Shown piece after piece: positions 52,152-63,410 of a DNA stretch of 64,000 nt (the stretch's first letter is position 1; each line of letters opens with the position of its first letter). The DNA is from Caldalkalibacillus uzonensis (GTDB lineage Bacteria; Bacillota; Bacilli; Caldalkalibacillales; Caldalkalibacillaceae), in the NCBI RefSeq assembly GCF_030814135.1, contig NZ_JAUSUQ010000011.1:56942-120941 (forward strand). Direction: 5' to 3'. The notes under the pieces are model-generated. The model was not told the DNA's origin and ran no database searches. It was given only the letters and a program-made list of their open reading frames with translations. The translations under genes and the position numbers were made by a program.

Positions 52152-54394
52152 GGGATAGACTCCTTCCATGACTGACCTAACTCATCCAGCGAAGCTGCAA
52201 TCACCTGTCCTCCGTTGATGCGTATGGACAGCTGATTACTTGCTGAGACCCGGCCGATGATTTTGGCCTTAACCCCACGGGAATCGGCCAGTTGCAACAA
52301 CTGTTGCCCATAGGTTTCCGGCAGGCTGACCAATATGCGGGACTGGGACTCGGCAAACAGTATGGCTGTCGGGGCGAGCTGTGTCTCAATGTCCAACTCC
52401 GCACCCCGTCGGCCGCTGAGACATGATTCAGCCACAGCCACAGCCAATCCGCCTTCAGACAGATCATGGGCTGAAGCGAGCCATCCCTGGCGAATCGCTT
52501 CCAAGACCACCTGCTGCACGGCCAGTTCCTGTTCAAGATCAAGCTGTGGTGGGCGCCCGCTGATCTCTCCTTTGAGCCATTTTTGCAGCTCACTGCCACC
52601 AAACTCAGGCTTTGTTTCCCCCAAAAGGACAATCAGGTCGCCTTCCTGCTTAAATCCTTGCGCAGTAATATGGTCCACATGTTCAATTAAGCCGACCATC
52701 CCCACCATGGGCGTCGGATAAATGGCCTTGCCGCCGGATTCGTTGTACAAACTGACATTCCCAGAAACAACAGGTGTGCCCAACTTGCGGCAGGCTTCAC
52801 TCATGCCTTCCACAGCCTGTTCCAACTGCCAGAAGATTTCCGGATCTTCCGGGTTGCCAAAGTTGAGACAGTCGGTTAAAGCCAACGGTTTGCCCCCCGA
52901 GCAGACAATGTTGCGGGCTGCTTCGGCCACCGCAATCGCTCCGCCTACCTTGGGGTCGAGATAAATGTAGCGGGAGTTGCAATCGGCCGTAAGAGCCAAA
53001 GCTTTTTGAGTGCCGCGAATCCGCAGGACTGCCGCATCGGACCCCGGGCCCACCACCGTGTTGGTGCGCACCATGTGATCATACTGGCTGTACACCCATT
53101 CTTTGCTGGCGATAGTGGGTGAGGCCAGCAGCTTGTGCAATGTTGCCGTATGGTCCTCTACCTCTATTTGTTCTGGCTCTAGGACCTGAAAGCGCTGGTA
53201 ATATCCCGGTACTTTGGAAGGTACATGATAAACCGGGGCGTCACTGGCCAAACTGTCCACCGGCACATCCGCTTTTACTTCCCCTTGATGAAGCACCCGC
53301 AAGCGGCGGTCAGCGGTGACCCGTCCCACCACAGCAGAGTGAACCCCCCATCTGTCACAAATGGCTTTAACCTCCTGTTCACGGCCAGGCTCCACGACAA
53401 TCAGCATCCGTTCCTGTGATTCAGAGAGCATCATCTCATAAGCTGTCATCCCCGGTTCGCGCTGGGGCACATGATCAAGGTACAGTTCAATGCCGGTTTC
53501 TGCTTTGGAGGCCATTTCTGCACTGGAAGAGGTCAACCCCGCCGCTCCCATATCCTGAATGCCGACGACGACACCAGAGCGGATGAGCTCCAGGCAGGCT
53601 TCCATCACCAGTTTCTCCATAAACGGATCTCCCACTTGTACGGAAGGCCGCTTCTCTTCCGACTCCTCACTCAACTCTTCGGAGGCAAAGGTGGCCCCAT
53701 GAATCCCGTCCCGGCCGGTTCCTGCTCCCACGTACATGACCACATTGCCGATTCCCTGGGCGACACCCTTGTGAATGTCCTTGTGATCAATCAGCCCGAC
53801 ACACATGGCATTGACCAGGGGATTGCCCTCATAGCTGGGGTCAAAGTAGACATCCCCGCCCACGGTGGGGATCCCCACACAGTTCCCGTAACCGGCGATC
53901 CCGGCGACCACCTGTTCGAACAGATACTTGACCCGTGGCGAGGAGAGTTCCCCAAAACGCAAGGCATTTAACAGAGCGATGGGCCGGGCACCCATGGAAA
54001 ACACATCGCGGATAATGCCCCCCACCCCTGTAGCTGCCCCTTGATACGGTTCAATAGCGGAGGGATGATTGTGCGATTCCATCTTAAACACAATGGCTTG
54101 CCCGTCACCAATATCCACGATGCCGGCGCCTTCCCCGGGCCCTTGCAGCACATGCTCCCCTGAGGTGGGAAACTTTTTCAAGACGGGTTTGGAATGTTTA
54201 TAACTGCAATGTTCCGACCACATCACACTGAATAATCCCGTTTCCGTATAGTTGGGCCGCCGCTTTAAAATCGCTTTGATACGTTCATATTCCTCATCTG
54301 AGAGCCCCATGTCTCTATACAAGCGCTCCTGTTCAATTTGCTCCGGGGTTGGTTCCAGGTTGGTCACATTCAGCCCTGTGTTAGACTGTGACAT
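52133..54394 (-). CDS. purL: Phosphoribosylformylglycinamidine synthase subunit PurL
   Basis: A 753-residue small-type PurL, the ATPase subunit that works with PurS and PurQ to make [42 protein letters not shown] and [12 protein letters not shown] are hallmark. Start ATG follows GAGGGAGAAAC; overlaps purQ by 14 bases. Confidence 0.97.
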   Translation of the reverse strand: MSQSNTGLNVTNLEPTPEQIEQERLYRDMGLSDEEYERIKAILKRRPNYTETGLFSVMWSEHCSYKHSKPVLKKFPTSGEHVLQGPGEGAGIVDIGDGQAIVFKMESHNHPSAIEPYQGAATGVGGIIRDVFSMGARPIALLNALRFGELSSPRVKYLFEQVVAGIAGYGNCVGIPTVGGDVYFDPSYEGNPLVNAMCVGLIDHKDIHKGVAQGIGNVVMYVGAGTGRDGIHGATFASEELSEESEEKRPSVQVGDPFMEKLVMEACLELIRSGVVVGIQDMGAAGLTSSSAEMASKAETGIELYLDHVPQREPGMTAYEMMLSESQERMLIVVEPGREQEVKAICDRWGVHSAVVGRVTADRRLRVLHQGEVKADVPVDSLASDAPVYHVPSKVPGYYQRFQVLEPEQIEVEDHTATLHKLLASPTIASKEWVYSQYDHMVRTNTVVGPGSDAAVLRIRGTQKALALTADCNSRYIYLDPKVGGAIAVAEAARNIVCSGGKPLALTDCLNFGNPEDPEIFWQLEQAVEGMSEACRKLGTPVVSGNVSLYNESGGKAIYPTPMVGMVGLIEHVDHITAQGFKQEGDLIVLLGETKPEFGGSELQKWLKGEISGRPPQLDLEQELAVQQVVLEAIRQGWLASAHDLSEGGLAVAVAESCLSGRRGAELDIETQLAPTAILFAESQSRILVSLPETYGQQLLQLADSRGVKAKIIGRVSASNQLSIRINGGQVIAASLDELGQSWKESIPCLMTT

Positions 54395-55061
54395 GTTTCT
54401 CCCTCCAAGCCTTTAAAATGGACGTAAACAGACGCAAACCATCACTTGAGCCGAGGAGATGCTCTACGGCCCTCTCAGGATGAGGCATCATCCCCAGCAC
54501 ATTACCTTCTTTATTGATAATCCCGGCAATATCACCCACAGATCCGTTAGGATTCTCTTTGTAGCGGAACACGATTTGCCTGTTTTGTTCAAGTTCAGCC
54601 AGGGTGGCCGGGTCGCAATAATAATTCCCTTCCCCGTGGGCAATGGGGATGGAGATCACTTCCCCTGCTGCATAGTGCAATGTAAACGGCGTGTTGGCAT
54701 TGATGACTTCCAAAGGGGTATGAAAACACCGAAATTTGAGACTGTTGTTACGCCTCATCGCCCCTGGCAAGAGCCCTGCTTCCAGTAAAATCTGAAACCC
54801 GTTGCAGACACCCAGAATAAAGATGCCCCGTTCCGCCGCTGCCTTAATAGCCTCCATCACCGGGGCAAAGCGGGCAATGGCCCCGCCCCGCAAATAATCG
54901 CCATAGGAAAAACCACCGGGCAATAAAATGGCATCGTACCCAGATAAATCTGTCTCTTGGTGCCAGACGTAATGGACTTCTTCCCCCAGACCATCCTTCA
55001 CGGCATGATACATATCCACGTCACAATTGGATCCTGGAAAGACAACGACTGCAAATTTCAT
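54381..55061 (-). CDS. purQ: Phosphoribosylformylglycinamidine synthase subunit PurQ
   Basis: A 226-residue class I glutaminase that supplies ammonia to PurL. The nucleophile Cys is in [11 protein letters not shown] and the His-Glu pair in [10 protein letters not shown]; the N-terminal [17 protein letters not shown] is typical. Two bases after purS. Start ATG follows GGTGGAGGGGTAACC. Confidence 0.97.
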   Translation of the reverse strand: MKFAVVVFPGSNCDVDMYHAVKDGLGEEVHYVWHQETDLSGYDAILLPGGFSYGDYLRGGAIARFAPVMEAIKAAAERGIFILGVCNGFQILLEAGLLPGAMRRNNSLKFRCFHTPLEVINANTPFTLHYAAGEVISIPIAHGEGNYYCDPATLAELEQNRQIVFRYKENPNGSVGDIAGIINKEGNVLGMMPHPERAVEHLLGSSDGLRLFTSILKAWREKHVTV

Positions 55062-55063
55062 GG

Positions 55064-55327
55064 TTACCCCTCCACCGGTTCAAAATCCGCCTGTTCAATG
55101 CGGTACTCCTCAATCACCGGGTTGGCCAGCAGTTTGTCGCACATTTGCTTGACCCGCTCCCGGGCTGCCTCCGGGTTCTCTGCTTCAACTTCCAGCTCCA
55201 AATATTTGCCAATCCTGACCTCTTTCACTTCCTGATAAGACAGAGCATGCAAGGACTGCTTAACTGCTTGCCCCTGGGGATCCAAGACACCCTCTTTTAA
55301 CGTCACGAAGATTTTAAATTTAAACAT
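55064..55327 (-). CDS. purS: Phosphoribosylformylglycinamidine synthase subunit PurS
   Basis: An 87-residue adaptor that holds PurL and PurQ together. [19 protein letters not shown] is the family start. ATG at 55327 follows GGAGGAGAAGCAC; the stop of purC lies 8 bases inside this gene. Confidence 0.96.
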   Translation of the reverse strand: MFKFKIFVTLKEGVLDPQGQAVKQSLHALSYQEVKEVRIGKYLELEVEAENPEAARERVKQMCDKLLANPVIEEYRIEQADFEPVEG

Positions 55328-56054
55328 GTGCTTCTCCTCCAACTCTCTTTAAAATTTCCTGATAAGCCTCCTCTACACCGCCCAAGTCACGGCGAAAGCG
55401 GTCCTTATCCAACTTGTCGCGGGTGTGCCGGTCCCACAGGCGGCACGTATCCGGTGAAATCTCATCAGCCAATAACAGCTGACCGTCATCTGTCAAGCCA
55501 AACTCCAGTTTAAAATCGACCAAGATAATGTCCCGCCCAGCAAAATAGCGGCTTAACAGCTGATTCACCTTCAAGGCGACGGTTTTCATTTGTTCCACCT
55601 GTTCCGGGGAAGCCAGACCGAGCACGTCAATATGATCTTCAATAATCAACGGGTCACCCAGCTGATCATCCTTGTAATAAAATTCAAGGACAGGGCGGGG
55701 AAGTTCCCACCCTTCCTCCAGTCCCAGACGCTTGGCCATGCTGCCCGCCGCCAAATTGCGGACCACCACTTCCACAGGCACAATGCGCACTTTGCGCACC
55801 AATTGTTCATGCTCAGACAGCAGCCGCTCAAAGTGATTGGCTACACCGGCCTGGGTTAAATGAGTAAACAGTGCCGCACTGATCAGATTATTGAACCGTC
55901 CCTTGCCTTGAATGGTCCCTTTCTTTTCTCCGTTAAAGGCCGTGGCATCATCCTTATATTCCACCCACAGCAACTGCTCATCGCTTGTGGTATATATTTT
56001 CTTAGCCTTCCCCTCATACAACAGCCCTTGCTTATTAACCGTTTCCTGGCTCAC
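55320..56054 (-). CDS. purC: Phosphoribosylaminoimidazole-succinocarboxamide synthase
   Basis: A 244-residue SAICAR synthetase. [27 protein letters not shown] and LVDFKLEFG are conserved. It adds aspartate to CAIR. The start is GTG after AAGGAGCGGAACGAC. Between purB (41-base gap) and purS. Confidence 0.97.
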   Translation of the reverse strand: MSQETVNKQGLLYEGKAKKIYTTSDEQLLWVEYKDDATAFNGEKKGTIQGKGRFNNLISAALFTHLTQAGVANHFERLLSEHEQLVRKVRIVPVEVVVRNLAAGSMAKRLGLEEGWELPRPVLEFYYKDDQLGDPLIIEDHIDVLGLASPEQVEQMKTVALKVNQLLSRYFAGRDIILVDFKLEFGLTDDGQLLLADEISPDTCRLWDRHTRDKLDKDRFRRDLGGVEEAYQEILKRVGGEAHV

Positions 56055-56095
56055 GTCGTTCCGCTCCTTCCGGTTTGGTCCGTTCCCTCTGGTTT

Positions 56096-57391
56096 CTACT
56101 CAAGCCCGACCCGTTTAAAGATCAAGTCCACATTTTTGAGGTGATACTCCGGATTAAAAATGTCATCCAGTTCTTTTTGACTCAACGTTTCTCGTATGGT
56201 TGGCTCCTGTTCAAGCAACGCTTTAAAGGGTTGCTCGGTCTCCCAAGCCTGCATCGCCTTGGCCTGAACCAAGTCATAGGCCTCTTCCCGCTTCATCCCT
56301 TTATTGATCAAGGTGAGCAGCACGCGCTGGGAATAGATCAGCCCGAACGTTTTCTCCATATTGCGCTTCATATTGTCCGGAAAAACAGTCAGGTTTTCCA
56401 CAATGCGGGCAAAGCGGTTCAGCATATAGTTCAGTAAAATAGTGACATCCGGCAGAATAATCCGCTCCACTGACGAATGGGAGATGTCCCGCTCATGCCA
56501 CAGAGGAACGTTGTCATAAGCTGATTGCATGTAGCCGCGGATGACCCGGGCCAGACCGGTGATATTTTCCGAACCGACTGGATTGCGCTTATGGGGCATG
56601 GCTGAGGAGCCTTTTTGTCCTTTGCCGAAAACTTCTTCTACTTCCCGGGTCTCCGTCTTTTGCAATCCCCGGATTTCGACCGCAAATTTCTCCAGGGAGG
56701 TGGCAATCAAGGCCAGCACACTCAGGTAGTGGGCATGGCGGTCCCGTTGCAAGGTCTGGGTGGAAATAGGGGCCGGTTTAAGACCGAGTTTGTCACATAC
56801 GTACTGTTCAACAAAGGGATCGATGTTGGCAAACGTCCCCACTGCGCCAGACATCTTGCCCACGGCGACCTCTTCAACTGCCCGCTCAAAACGTGTCAGG
56901 TTACGCTTCATCTCGGCATACCATAAAGCCATTTTTAAACCAAAAGTGGTCGGTTCAGCATGCACGCCGTGGGTGCGCCCCATCATCACCGTATACTTAT
57001 GGGCCAACGCCTTTTCTTTCAGCACATTGATAAAATGCTCCAGGTCCTTCTTCAAAATGTCATTAGCCTGCTTGAGCAAGTAGGACAAGGCCGTATCTAC
57101 CACATCGGTCGAGGTTAAGCCATAGTGTACCCATTTGGACTCAGGACCCAAAGTTTCGGCCACAGCACGGGTAAAAGCCACCACATCATGGCGTGTGTCC
57201 TCTTCAATCTCTTTAATCCGCTGGACATTGATACGGGCATTGCTGCGGATTTTGTGCACATCTTCTTTGGGGATGTGGCCCAGTTCAGCCCATGCTTCAC
57301 AAGCCAAGATTTCCACTTCCAGCCAGGCCTTAAATTTGTTCTCTTCCGTCCAAATGCGTCCCATCTCTTCTCGGGTATAACGTTCAATCAT
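56096..57391 (-). CDS. purB: Adenylosuccinate lyase
   Basis: A 431-residue fumarase-superfamily enzyme acting twice in purine synthesis (SAICAR and adenylosuccinate cleavage). [26 protein letters not shown] and the signature [11 protein letters not shown] are intact. Start ATG follows GGAGGGAATCGA and overlaps purK by 4 bases. Confidence 0.97.
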   Translation of the reverse strand: MIERYTREEMGRIWTEENKFKAWLEVEILACEAWAELGHIPKEDVHKIRSNARINVQRIKEIEEDTRHDVVAFTRAVAETLGPESKWVHYGLTSTDVVDTALSYLLKQANDILKKDLEHFINVLKEKALAHKYTVMMGRTHGVHAEPTTFGLKMALWYAEMKRNLTRFERAVEEVAVGKMSGAVGTFANIDPFVEQYVCDKLGLKPAPISTQTLQRDRHAHYLSVLALIATSLEKFAVEIRGLQKTETREVEEVFGKGQKGSSAMPHKRNPVGSENITGLARVIRGYMQSAYDNVPLWHERDISHSSVERIILPDVTILLNYMLNRFARIVENLTVFPDNMKRNMEKTFGLIYSQRVLLTLINKGMKREEAYDLVQAKAMQAWETEQPFKALLEQEPTIRETLSQKELDDIFNPEYHLKNVDLIFKRVGLE

Positions 57392-58566
57392 TCGATTCCC
57401 TCCATGTTCCAGATCTTTAGTGCTTTGATTTTGGCCAGCGCTTGGGACGGATCATCAGCCATCACGTTGAGATGACCCATCTTCCGCTTGGGTTTGGCCT
57501 CTTTTTTGCCGTACAAGTGCAGTTTAAACGAGGGATCCAGCTGGGGCAAGACATCCAAAACGGCAGCAAGGTGCTCACCTAATATATTGACCATCACTGT
57601 AGGCTGAATCAGTGTGGTGTCAGCCAAAGGGAGGTTGCACACCGCCCGCACATGCTGTTCAAACTGGGACGTGCGGCAAGCCTGCTGGGTATAATGCCCT
57701 GAGTTATGAGGCCGGGGAGCCAGCTCGTTGACCAGCAATTGTCCGTTGTCCAGAAGAAACAGCTCGATGGCTAACAGACCAACCAATTGGAACGCTTCAG
57801 CTAACTTGACGGCAATGGCTTCCGCCTGCTGCTTGATGGCCTCACTCACCCGGGCCGGGGCCATGCTGAGGTGTAAAATATTGTCACAATGAATATTTTC
57901 AGCTACGGGAAATGTTTTCAGCTCCCCTTGCGGATTACGGGCCACAATCACTGACAGTTCCTTGACAAAAGGAACAAACTGCTCCAGCACCCACTCCCGT
58001 TTTGCCGCTCTGACCCGCCCTTCAGCTTCGGCCACATCACGAGCGGAAGAGAGCACAAACTGCCCTTTGCCATCATAGCCGCCTTCCGCCGTTTTTAACA
58101 ACGCTGGACGTCCCAAGCAGGCCAATCCGTGACGAAGATCATCTACAGAGCGGACCGGAACATAAGGGGCCACGGCCACACCGGCTGACTCTATGGCGGC
58201 TTTTTCTCTGATTCTGTTCTGCGTCGTATAGAGCAGACGGTATCCTTGGGGCAAGTAACTGTTAAGCTCCAGTTGGTTGGCCACTTCAGCGGAGATATTT
58301 TCAAACTCATAGGTCAGTACATCCACTTCACAGGCCAAAAGCCGTGCACCTTCCAGGCTGTCAAATGAAGCTGTGATTTGCTTGTCTGCCACCTGGCCGC
58401 AGGGACTGTTCTGTGTCGGATCCAGGGTGACCACATGGTAGCCCATCTCCCGGGCACTCAGGGCCATCATTCGCCCCAGTTGTCCGCCTCCTAAAATGCC
58501 AATGGCAGATGGAGGCAGAATCACCTTGTGCTGTATGCTTGGAGCAGTGTTGATCAACTCACTCAT
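57388..58566 (-). CDS. purK: 5-(carboxyamino)imidazole ribonucleotide synthase
   Basis: A 392-residue ATP-grasp enzyme that carboxylates AIR to N5-[34 protein letters not shown] and [18 protein letters not shown] are diagnostic. Overlaps purE by 8 bases. Confidence 0.97.
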   Translation of the reverse strand: MSELINTAPSIQHKVILPPSAIGILGGGQLGRMMALSAREMGYHVVTLDPTQNSPCGQVADKQITASFDSLEGARLLACEVDVLTYEFENISAEVANQLELNSYLPQGYRLLYTTQNRIREKAAIESAGVAVAPYVPVRSVDDLRHGLACLGRPALLKTAEGGYDGKGQFVLSSARDVAEAEGRVRAAKREWVLEQFVPFVKELSVIVARNPQGELKTFPVAENIHCDNILHLSMAPARVSEAIKQQAEAIAVKLAEAFQLVGLLAIELFLLDNGQLLVNELAPRPHNSGHYTQQACRTSQFEQHVRAVCNLPLADTTLIQPTVMVNILGEHLAAVLDVLPQLDPSFKLHLYGKKEAKPKRKMGHLNVMADDPSQALAKIKALKIWNMEGIE

Positions 58567-59056
58567 ACTGGACGAGGTCCGCTTCAGCCAGTACCTGTTG
58601 GCGTACGGCCTCTCTTCTCTCCTTTAGCTTGTGTTGAATGTGAGGATATTTAATCCCCAATATTTCAGCAGCCAGCAAGGCACTGTTTTTGGCTCCGGCT
58701 TTGCCAATGGCCACGGTTGCTACCGGCACACCCCCTGGCATTTGTACAATAGACAATAGAGAATCAAGTCCGTTCAGCGTTGAGGTTTTAACCGGAACCC
58801 CGATGACCGGCAGTTCTGTCTTGGAAGCGATCATACCCGGTAAATGGGCCGCTCCTCCGGCCCCGGCAATAATAACCTCCAATCCCCGTGCTTTGGCCTG
58901 TTCAGCATAGCGAAACATTTCATCTGGCGTACGATGGGCAGAAACCACTCTCTTCTCAAAGGAAATCTCCAGCTCCTCCAAAATCAAACACGCTTCTCTC
59001 ATCGTTTCCCAATCGGATGTACTGCCCATAATCACGCCAACCAGCGGTTTTTCCAT
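58559..59056 (-). CDS. purE: N5-carboxyaminoimidazole ribonucleotide mutase
   Basis: A 165-residue class I PurE converting N5-CAIR to [27 protein letters not shown] and [11 protein letters not shown] are typical. Start ATG follows GGAGGTGCCAAC. First gene of the operon, behind a tandem riboswitch and PurR boxes. Confidence 0.97.
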   Translation of the reverse strand: MEKPLVGVIMGSTSDWETMREACLILEELEISFEKRVVSAHRTPDEMFRYAEQAKARGLEVIIAGAGGAAHLPGMIASKTELPVIGVPVKTSTLNGLDSLLSIVQMPGGVPVATVAIGKAGAKNSALLAAEILGIKYPHIQHKLKERREAVRQQVLAEADLVQYE

Positions 59057-59088
59057 GTTGGCACCTCCACTTTTGCCTAATAAAGCAC

Positions 59089-59145
59089 AAAGCCCAGACG
59101 GGTAGATTTCCTTCGCACAGAGAGAAACCTACCCGCCTGGGCTTT
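59089..59145 (-). terminator. Attenuator terminator of the pur operon leader
   Basis: Minus strand AAGCCCAGGCGGGTAGGTTTC and its near-complement ending CTGGGCTT form a very long stem, then GTGCTTTATT. Its left arm overlaps the conserved 3' end of the PRPP aptamer, as expected for mutually exclusive folding. Confidence 0.88.
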
Positions 59146-59326
59146 TATCCCTTCGGTGTCATATACCTGGTGCCCATGATGTTCAAGGGATGAACATTGA
59201 CCTGGGCATAAGCAGGTATACTCGGATCGCTCGGACCATCCAGCATGACAGGACCTCCAACTTGACAAGAGTAAGAGACAAGAAGGGGGCTATGTCCCGG
59301 CCAGCCATGGAACCCTAGATCCGCTT
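59126..59326 (-). ncRNA. PRPP (ykkC subtype 2b-type) riboswitch aptamer
   Basis: On the minus strand the ykkC-class blocks appear in order: GGATCTAGGGTTCC and GGCTGGCCGGGA near the start, GATGGTCCGAGCGATCC in the middle, and ACACCGAAGGGATAAAAGCCC at the 3' end. Between them is an extra stem (GCCCAGGTCA to CATGGGC). Position directly after a guanine aptamer and before purE matches the known guanine-PRPP tandem arrangement, so PRPP is the likely ligand; ppGpp or guanidine variants are less likely here. The exact ends are approximate. Confidence 0.82.
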
Positions 59327-59328
59327 TC

Positions 59329-59397
59329 CCTCGTAGTCCAAAGATTTACGGTCTTTAGGTAGAGACGATCGAGCCATATTCCCGATCTTATACGAGG
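59329..59397 (-). ncRNA. Guanine riboswitch aptamer (purine class)
   Basis: Minus strand: P1 CCTCGTA/TACGAGG, the J1/2 TAAGATC-type segment, loop L2 GGGAATATGGCTC, TCTACC in J2/3, L3 GACCGTAAATC and GACTACG in J3/1. The C of GACTACG is the specificity position (C74), so it reads guanine, not adenine. The fold lines up directly with the xpt aptamer. Confidence 0.93.
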
Positions 59398-59424
59398 AGG
59401 TAGATGTTCAATTGTTCGTGTCAA

Positions 59425-59450
59425 ATTTTATGACACTTTTAAGTTTAACA
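59425..59450 (-). promoter_or_regulatory. Putative promoter of the pur operon
   Basis: Minus strand TTTGTT, 16 bases, TAAAAT, about 30 bases before the guanine aptamer. Match by eye, supported by its place between PurR boxes and the leader. Confidence 0.45.
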
Positions 59451-59471
59451 AAGGAAATGAGCACTCGTCAA

Positions 59472-59520
59472 CAAAAAACGAACATTTTCCAAATTAATCC
59501 TAAAAAAATTCGTTTTTTGT
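59472..59520 (-). promoter_or_regulatory. PurR box pair
   Basis: Two inverted elements, AAAACGAACATTT (CGAAC at 59479-59483) and the complement of AAATTCGTTTTTT (CGAA at 59512-59509), with centres 30 bases apart. This matches the B. subtilis PurBox layout (A-W-W-W-x-CGAAC-W-W-T in inverted pairs 16-17 bases apart). It is upstream of the putative pur promoter. PurR would repress when PRPP is low. Confidence 0.75.
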
Positions 59521-60206
59521 CATTGTCTTTGCTTCTCTTCCCTTTGGGCGGCCAGCTGCCCTCCTTTGTCCGTTTGCTGTGCGTAAATATCCGCATAATC
59601 ATCCTCGGAACGGATCTCCTCAATCACTTTTTCATCCACGCCGGGCAAGTTTTCTTCATGGACAACATGAAACGTTTCCCCTTCTTTTTTCGCTTGTTTC
59701 TTCAAACTTTTCACCCAGAATCCTCCGCGGAAATGCTGGGGCTCATAAGAAATGATAAATGCCTTTTCATCATAAGCCAGAATGTGGTTATACAAATCCT
59801 GTTGGGCTTTGCGGCGGGTCAAAATTTCCATCATCAAACGTTTGCCGTCTCTTCCTTCCCCGATCCAGGAGGTGACCCCATAACCGGCTTCCCGCAAAAT
59901 TTGGGGCAGCGGATGATCATGACGGTTACTGATCACTTTAACGGTGACATAACCCAAAGCCATCCATTCCTCGATTTTACTGCCGGCCAGAACACCCAAG
60001 GCAAAGCCAAGGGCATAGGCAATGAGGTTTTGGATCTCATTCAGGTTTTCCAACACCAATCCCAAACCAATGACATAGATGAGCACTTCAATTGAGCTGA
60101 TCGCTGAGGCCAGGTACTTTTGGCCCTTCAAAGTCAGGATCATGCGAATGGTAAAGAATGACACATAAACCACATTGATGACCAAGATGATCAGCATCAT
60201 CACCAT
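59520..60206 (-). CDS. DUF2179 membrane protein (YebE/UPF0316 family)
   Basis: A 228-residue protein with three N-terminal membrane segments (about 1-85) and a cytoplasmic DUF2179 domain ([48 protein letters not shown]). Function unknown. ATG at 60206 follows GTGGAGGG with 7-base spacing. The C-terminal tail is Gln/Lys/Glu-rich. In B. subtilis yebE sits directly before purE, as here. Confidence 0.9.
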   Translation of the reverse strand: MVMMLIILVINVVYVSFFTIRMILTLKGQKYLASAISSIEVLIYVIGLGLVLENLNEIQNLIAYALGFALGVLAGSKIEEWMALGYVTVKVISNRHDHPLPQILREAGYGVTSWIGEGRDGKRLMMEILTRRKAQQDLYNHILAYDEKAFIISYEPQHFRGGFWVKSLKKQAKKEGETFHVVHEENLPGVDEKVIEEIRSEDDYADIYAQQTDKGGQLAAQREEKQRQ

Positions 60207-60339
60207 AGGTGAACCCTCCACATGTAAACTCTTTGTAGGATACTGCTTTTTAGTGACACTGTCAATCGGTTGAAACTGGTATTTTTATAAAAAGCTTCGT
60301 TCTCTTTTTACCCGCTTATACCTGAGGATAAAAATCCAA

Positions 60340-60366
60340 ATAAAAAAGCCTAGCTGATCAGGCTGT
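60340..60366 (-). terminator. Terminator after trmH
   Basis: Minus strand AGCCTGATCAGCTAGGCT followed by TTTTTTATTT, about 40 bases after the trmH stop. Confidence 0.75.
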
Positions 60367-60397
60367 GACACAGAGAAGCAACTCGGCAGTCTATCAG

Positions 60398-61135
60398 CTA
60401 AGCATCATCATCGTCAGCCGTGTCTTCCTCCGCCATTGGTCCGCCCGCCTCTACCATCCGACGGACCCTGGCTGAAGAAGTGACTAACCAATGGTGAAAA
60501 AGTTCCTTTCTTTCCTCAGTGGTCAAAAAATAGTCATCTCCCAGCAAATGCCTGGCACGCTGGGTGGCCTGATGTAAAGTGATCGCCGCTGCCACGGAAA
60601 TATTTAAGCTTTGCACAAAACCGTACATGGGAATAATAAAGTTGCCGTCGGCCAGTTCCAGTGCTTCATGGGAGACACCGTCATGCTCATTGCCGAATAA
60701 AAACACCGTGGGCTTGTTTAAGTCTACTTCTGCCAGTGGCACCGCATCAACCCCCAAATGGCTGGCCAGTACCTGGTAACCTCTCTGCTGAGCCTGTTTG
60801 ACCGCTGCCTCAATGGATGGATGCCTCTCGATGGTCAGCCACTTGTGCGCACTCTGGGTCACCTTACGGTTGGGGCTAAACGGTGCCCGGCCCACCACAA
60901 TGGAGACATCTTGCACGCCAAACGCATCGGCGGAACGAAGAACAGCCGCTTGATTATGCCCGTCGTCCACAGCTTCAAGCAGCACAGCAATATGACGGGT
61001 GCGCTGTTTTAAAACCTCATACATCCGTCTCAGGCGCTGGGGTCTTAAGGTTTTCCAAACCAGATCATCTTCCTCCGTTAATAATCCTTCGTTGATGAGT
61101 TGCGCTACTATGGCTTCTCGCTCATTGTCTGCCAT
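60398..61135 (-). CDS. trmH: tRNA (guanosine-2'-O-)-methyltransferase TrmH (SpoU family)
   Basis: A 245-residue SPOUT methyltransferase. Motif 1 [13 protein letters not shown], motif 2 [12 protein letters not shown] and motif 3 [18 protein letters not shown] are complete; the type with [11 protein letters not shown] and a C-terminal extension fits TrmH, which methylates G18 of tRNA. The acidic C-terminal tail ([10 protein letters not shown]) is unusual. Start ATG follows GGGAGGCAAAGAT and overlaps ung by 28 bases. Confidence 0.85.
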   Translation of the reverse strand: MADNEREAIVAQLINEGLLTEEDDLVWKTLRPQRLRRMYEVLKQRTRHIAVLLEAVDDGHNQAAVLRSADAFGVQDVSIVVGRAPFSPNRKVTQSAHKWLTIERHPSIEAAVKQAQQRGYQVLASHLGVDAVPLAEVDLNKPTVFLFGNEHDGVSHEALELADGNFIIPMYGFVQSLNISVAAAITLHQATQRARHLLGDDYFLTTEERKELFHHWLVTSSARVRRMVEAGGPMAEEDTADDDDA

Positions 61136-61833
61136 ATCTTTGCCTCCCGTGATGCAAGTGAGATATTCTCGATCTGCCAGTCAATTTCTTTAACTCCAAT
61201 TTGCCTGAGAAACTGGTTGGTTTTGGAGAACGGACGGCTGCCAAAAAACCCCCTGTTGGCCGAGAACGGACTGGGGTGGGGGGACTCAATGATGTAATGG
61301 TGAGGTGCGGTAATCAGCTCTTTCTTAGCCTGGGCATTCCGCCCCCAGAGAATAAACACAACGGGCTGCTCCCGTTGATTCAGGATGTCGATCACTCTGT
61401 CCGTAAACGTTTCCCACCCCATTCCCCGGTGGGAATTGGGTTGGCCCTGACGAACCGTGAGTACCGTGTTTAGCAGCAGCACCCCTTGTCTGGCCCACTT
61501 TTCAAGGCAGCCGTTATTGGGAATATAGCAGCCCAGATCATCCTGCAGTTCCTTAAAAATGTTTTGCAAGGAAGGCGGAGCCTGTACACCAGGCTGGACG
61601 GAAAAACTAAGCCCATGAGCTTGTCCTGGCCCGTGATAAGGATCTTGCCCTAAAATCACAACTTTAGTTTCCTCATACGGCGTATAGTGTAAGGCATTAT
61701 AAATATCATACATGTCAGGATAAACCACTTTGGTCCGGTATTCATGAATCAGAAATTTTCGTAAGCGTTGGTAATACGGCTTTTCAAATTCACTTTCCAG
61801 TAAAGGAGACCAATCGTTTTTTAAAATCCCCAT
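61108..61833 (-). CDS. ung: Uracil-DNA glycosylase
   Basis: A 241-residue family 1 UDG removing uracil from DNA. The water-activating motif [14 protein letters not shown] and the [13 protein letters not shown] leucine-loop region are intact, plus [14 protein letters not shown] at 61833 gives good spacing from AGGTG. First gene of a two-gene unit with trmH. Confidence 0.95.
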   Translation of the reverse strand: MGILKNDWSPLLESEFEKPYYQRLRKFLIHEYRTKVVYPDMYDIYNALHYTPYEETKVVILGQDPYHGPGQAHGLSFSVQPGVQAPPSLQNIFKELQDDLGCYIPNNGCLEKWARQGVLLLNTVLTVRQGQPNSHRGMGWETFTDRVIDILNQREQPVVFILWGRNAQAKKELITAPHHYIIESPHPSPFSANRGFFGSRPFSKTNQFLRQIGVKEIDWQIENISLASREAKIWQTMSEKP

Positions 61834-62254
61834 AAGCAACACCTGGCATCTCTTGTATAGTCTGTTACGCTCATTACTATACCATTCACAACAGACAGCG
61901 TCCAGACCTGGCTAGGTTCAACTTAAAATATACTCATAACAGTAAAAATAAGTATATTATAGATCCTTTATACCATCCATGCAAGGTCTAATGACCTATT
62001 TCCGTGCGAAGACTTTTTGTGATTAAATATTAATGATCTTACTTGTTGATTGTCTGCAGTGGTTCAATACAGATCTCTTACTCTTCCCGTTAGGAAAAGT
62101 GTGGAATATTATCGTTATTTTTGATTATTTGCTGTCGCAATTTGGCGAGCTTTTATTAGTGAAAAACTGAGCTGTTACTATTAAAATTAAAAAAAAGGTG
62201 ATTAAATTTAAGTTACGTTCAGCCAATACATACTCTTATATCTGAGGTGCTACT
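61834..62254. other. A+T-rich divergent promoter region of ung and the AimR-like gene
   Basis: No gene found. It must hold the promoters of ung-trmH (minus) and of the AimR-like gene (plus). A dyad ATATACT, 16 bases, AGTATAT lies at 61928-61957 and could be an operator. The last 200 bases are strongly A+T-rich. Confidence 0.4.
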
Positions 62255-63409
62255 ATGAATCTTCACAGCCTTATTCAAGAGGCGATTAAGGGCAGAGGGT
62301 CATCACAGAAGGAGTTGGCTGACGCTGTTGGTATTAATCGCACTACATTAAGCAAGTATCTTAAGGGAAACAGTAGGTTGCGTTTTGATAACATCTTAAA
62401 ACTGGTGCGTTTTCTTTTTCCAGACCGGGAAAAAGAGATCATGACAGCTTACGCACGGGACAGGAATCACACGCACCTCCGCCAATGTTTGGAATATGCC
62501 TATATTAACCGGATTGATTCCCTTAAAGACGAACTTTTAGAAAGGTTACAGCTATCCAGCAATAAAGTGGATCAAGAGTGGGCCACTGTGTATGGCTTGA
62601 ATAACAGAGAGAATTACTCTTACAAGCTGTTGCATGTTTATAAAAATTTAAAGCTTATAAGTACTGAAATGAAAATTTTTTCCCAATTAGTTACAAGCCT
62701 TATCTATTGGCATTTAAATCTGTATGGTTTTGCCTATGAGACATGTCTAGAACTGGAAGAGAAAATCAAAAAAATCAAAGACCCTTTTATCAGAAATTCT
62801 TATACCGCACGTTTTGGCGCGGCAATGGCTTCCTATTGTCTATATCTAGATGAACGTGAAACCTGTCAACACTATAGTCAATTAGTTCTGGATACTGCAC
62901 CAAGTCCTATCTTTAAAGCCACAGCTTATTTAAGTTTAGGTAACAGTTATATTTTCGAATCCTACGAGGAAACTATTCACTTTCTTTCAAAATGTTTTGA
63001 ATTGTCAAACCAAGAGCGTCATGATTATCTTATCAACTTATGTAAGGACACTTTTAATTTTGCCCAAAATTATTGGGGGCACACACCCCAGTTTTTGAAT
63101 TTCGAAAGTAAACGGATCAGTGATCAAACTGAAATTGCCTTTTATTATATTAAACGGAATAATCATAGCGAAGCGAAAAAAATTTTAGATAGTATAGATC
63201 CGGAAAACTTATCCAACATAGAAAAAGCTTTTTATTATTACTTTAGAGGATTAATCACAAAGGCGGAAACTGATTTCTCCAAATCTGTTTATTACTTTAA
63301 AACCTCTGGAGATTTGTTCTACTTAAACCTCCCCATCATGGAACTTAAAAAACTTGGCATTAATACTTATCTCATACATTCCATTAAGCCTATTAAGGAG
63401 GGAAATTAA
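62255..63409 (+). CDS. aimR: AimR-family (arbitrium-type) peptide receptor / DNA-binding regulator
   Basis: A 384-residue protein: N-terminal helix-turn-helix (about 5-42; SQKELADAVGINRTTLSKYLKG) and a long helical TPR-like region (about 60-375). The body tracks AimR of phage SPbeta closely by memory: ATVYGLNN, AYLSLGNSYIFESYEE, YWGHTPQFLNFESKRISDQTE, FYYYFRGLITKAE and LPIMELKKLGIN have direct counterparts there. AimR proteins bind DNA as dimers and release it when a short exported peptide binds the TPR domain. Start ATG follows GAGGTGCTACT. A propeptide gene follows one base later. No phage genes are near. The gene is A+T-rich relative to its neighbours. Confidence 0.82.
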   Translation: MNLHSLIQEAIKGRGSSQKELADAVGINRTTLSKYLKGNSRLRFDNILKLVRFLFPDREKEIMTAYARDRNHTHLRQCLEYAYINRIDSLKDELLERLQLSSNKVDQEWATVYGLNNRENYSYKLLHVYKNLKLISTEMKIFSQLVTSLIYWHLNLYGFAYETCLELEEKIKKIKDPFIRNSYTARFGAAMASYCLYLDERETCQHYSQLVLDTAPSPIFKATAYLSLGNSYIFESYEETIHFLSKCFELSNQERHDYLINLCKDTFNFAQNYWGHTPQFLNFESKRISDQTEIAFYYIKRNNHSEAKKILDSIDPENLSNIEKAFYYYFRGLITKAETDFSKSVYYFKTSGDLFYLNLPIMELKKLGINTYLIHSIKPIKEGN

Positions 63410-63410
63410 C

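Noticed and set aside
59145..59246. A 33-codon minus-strand reading frame with GGAGG before its ATG, looking like a leader peptide gene before purE
   Set aside because: It lies entirely inside the PRPP (ykkC-class) aptamer and its stop codon is in the conserved GGGATAAAAGCCC block, so RNA structure explains the sequence. The open frame is most likely chance.
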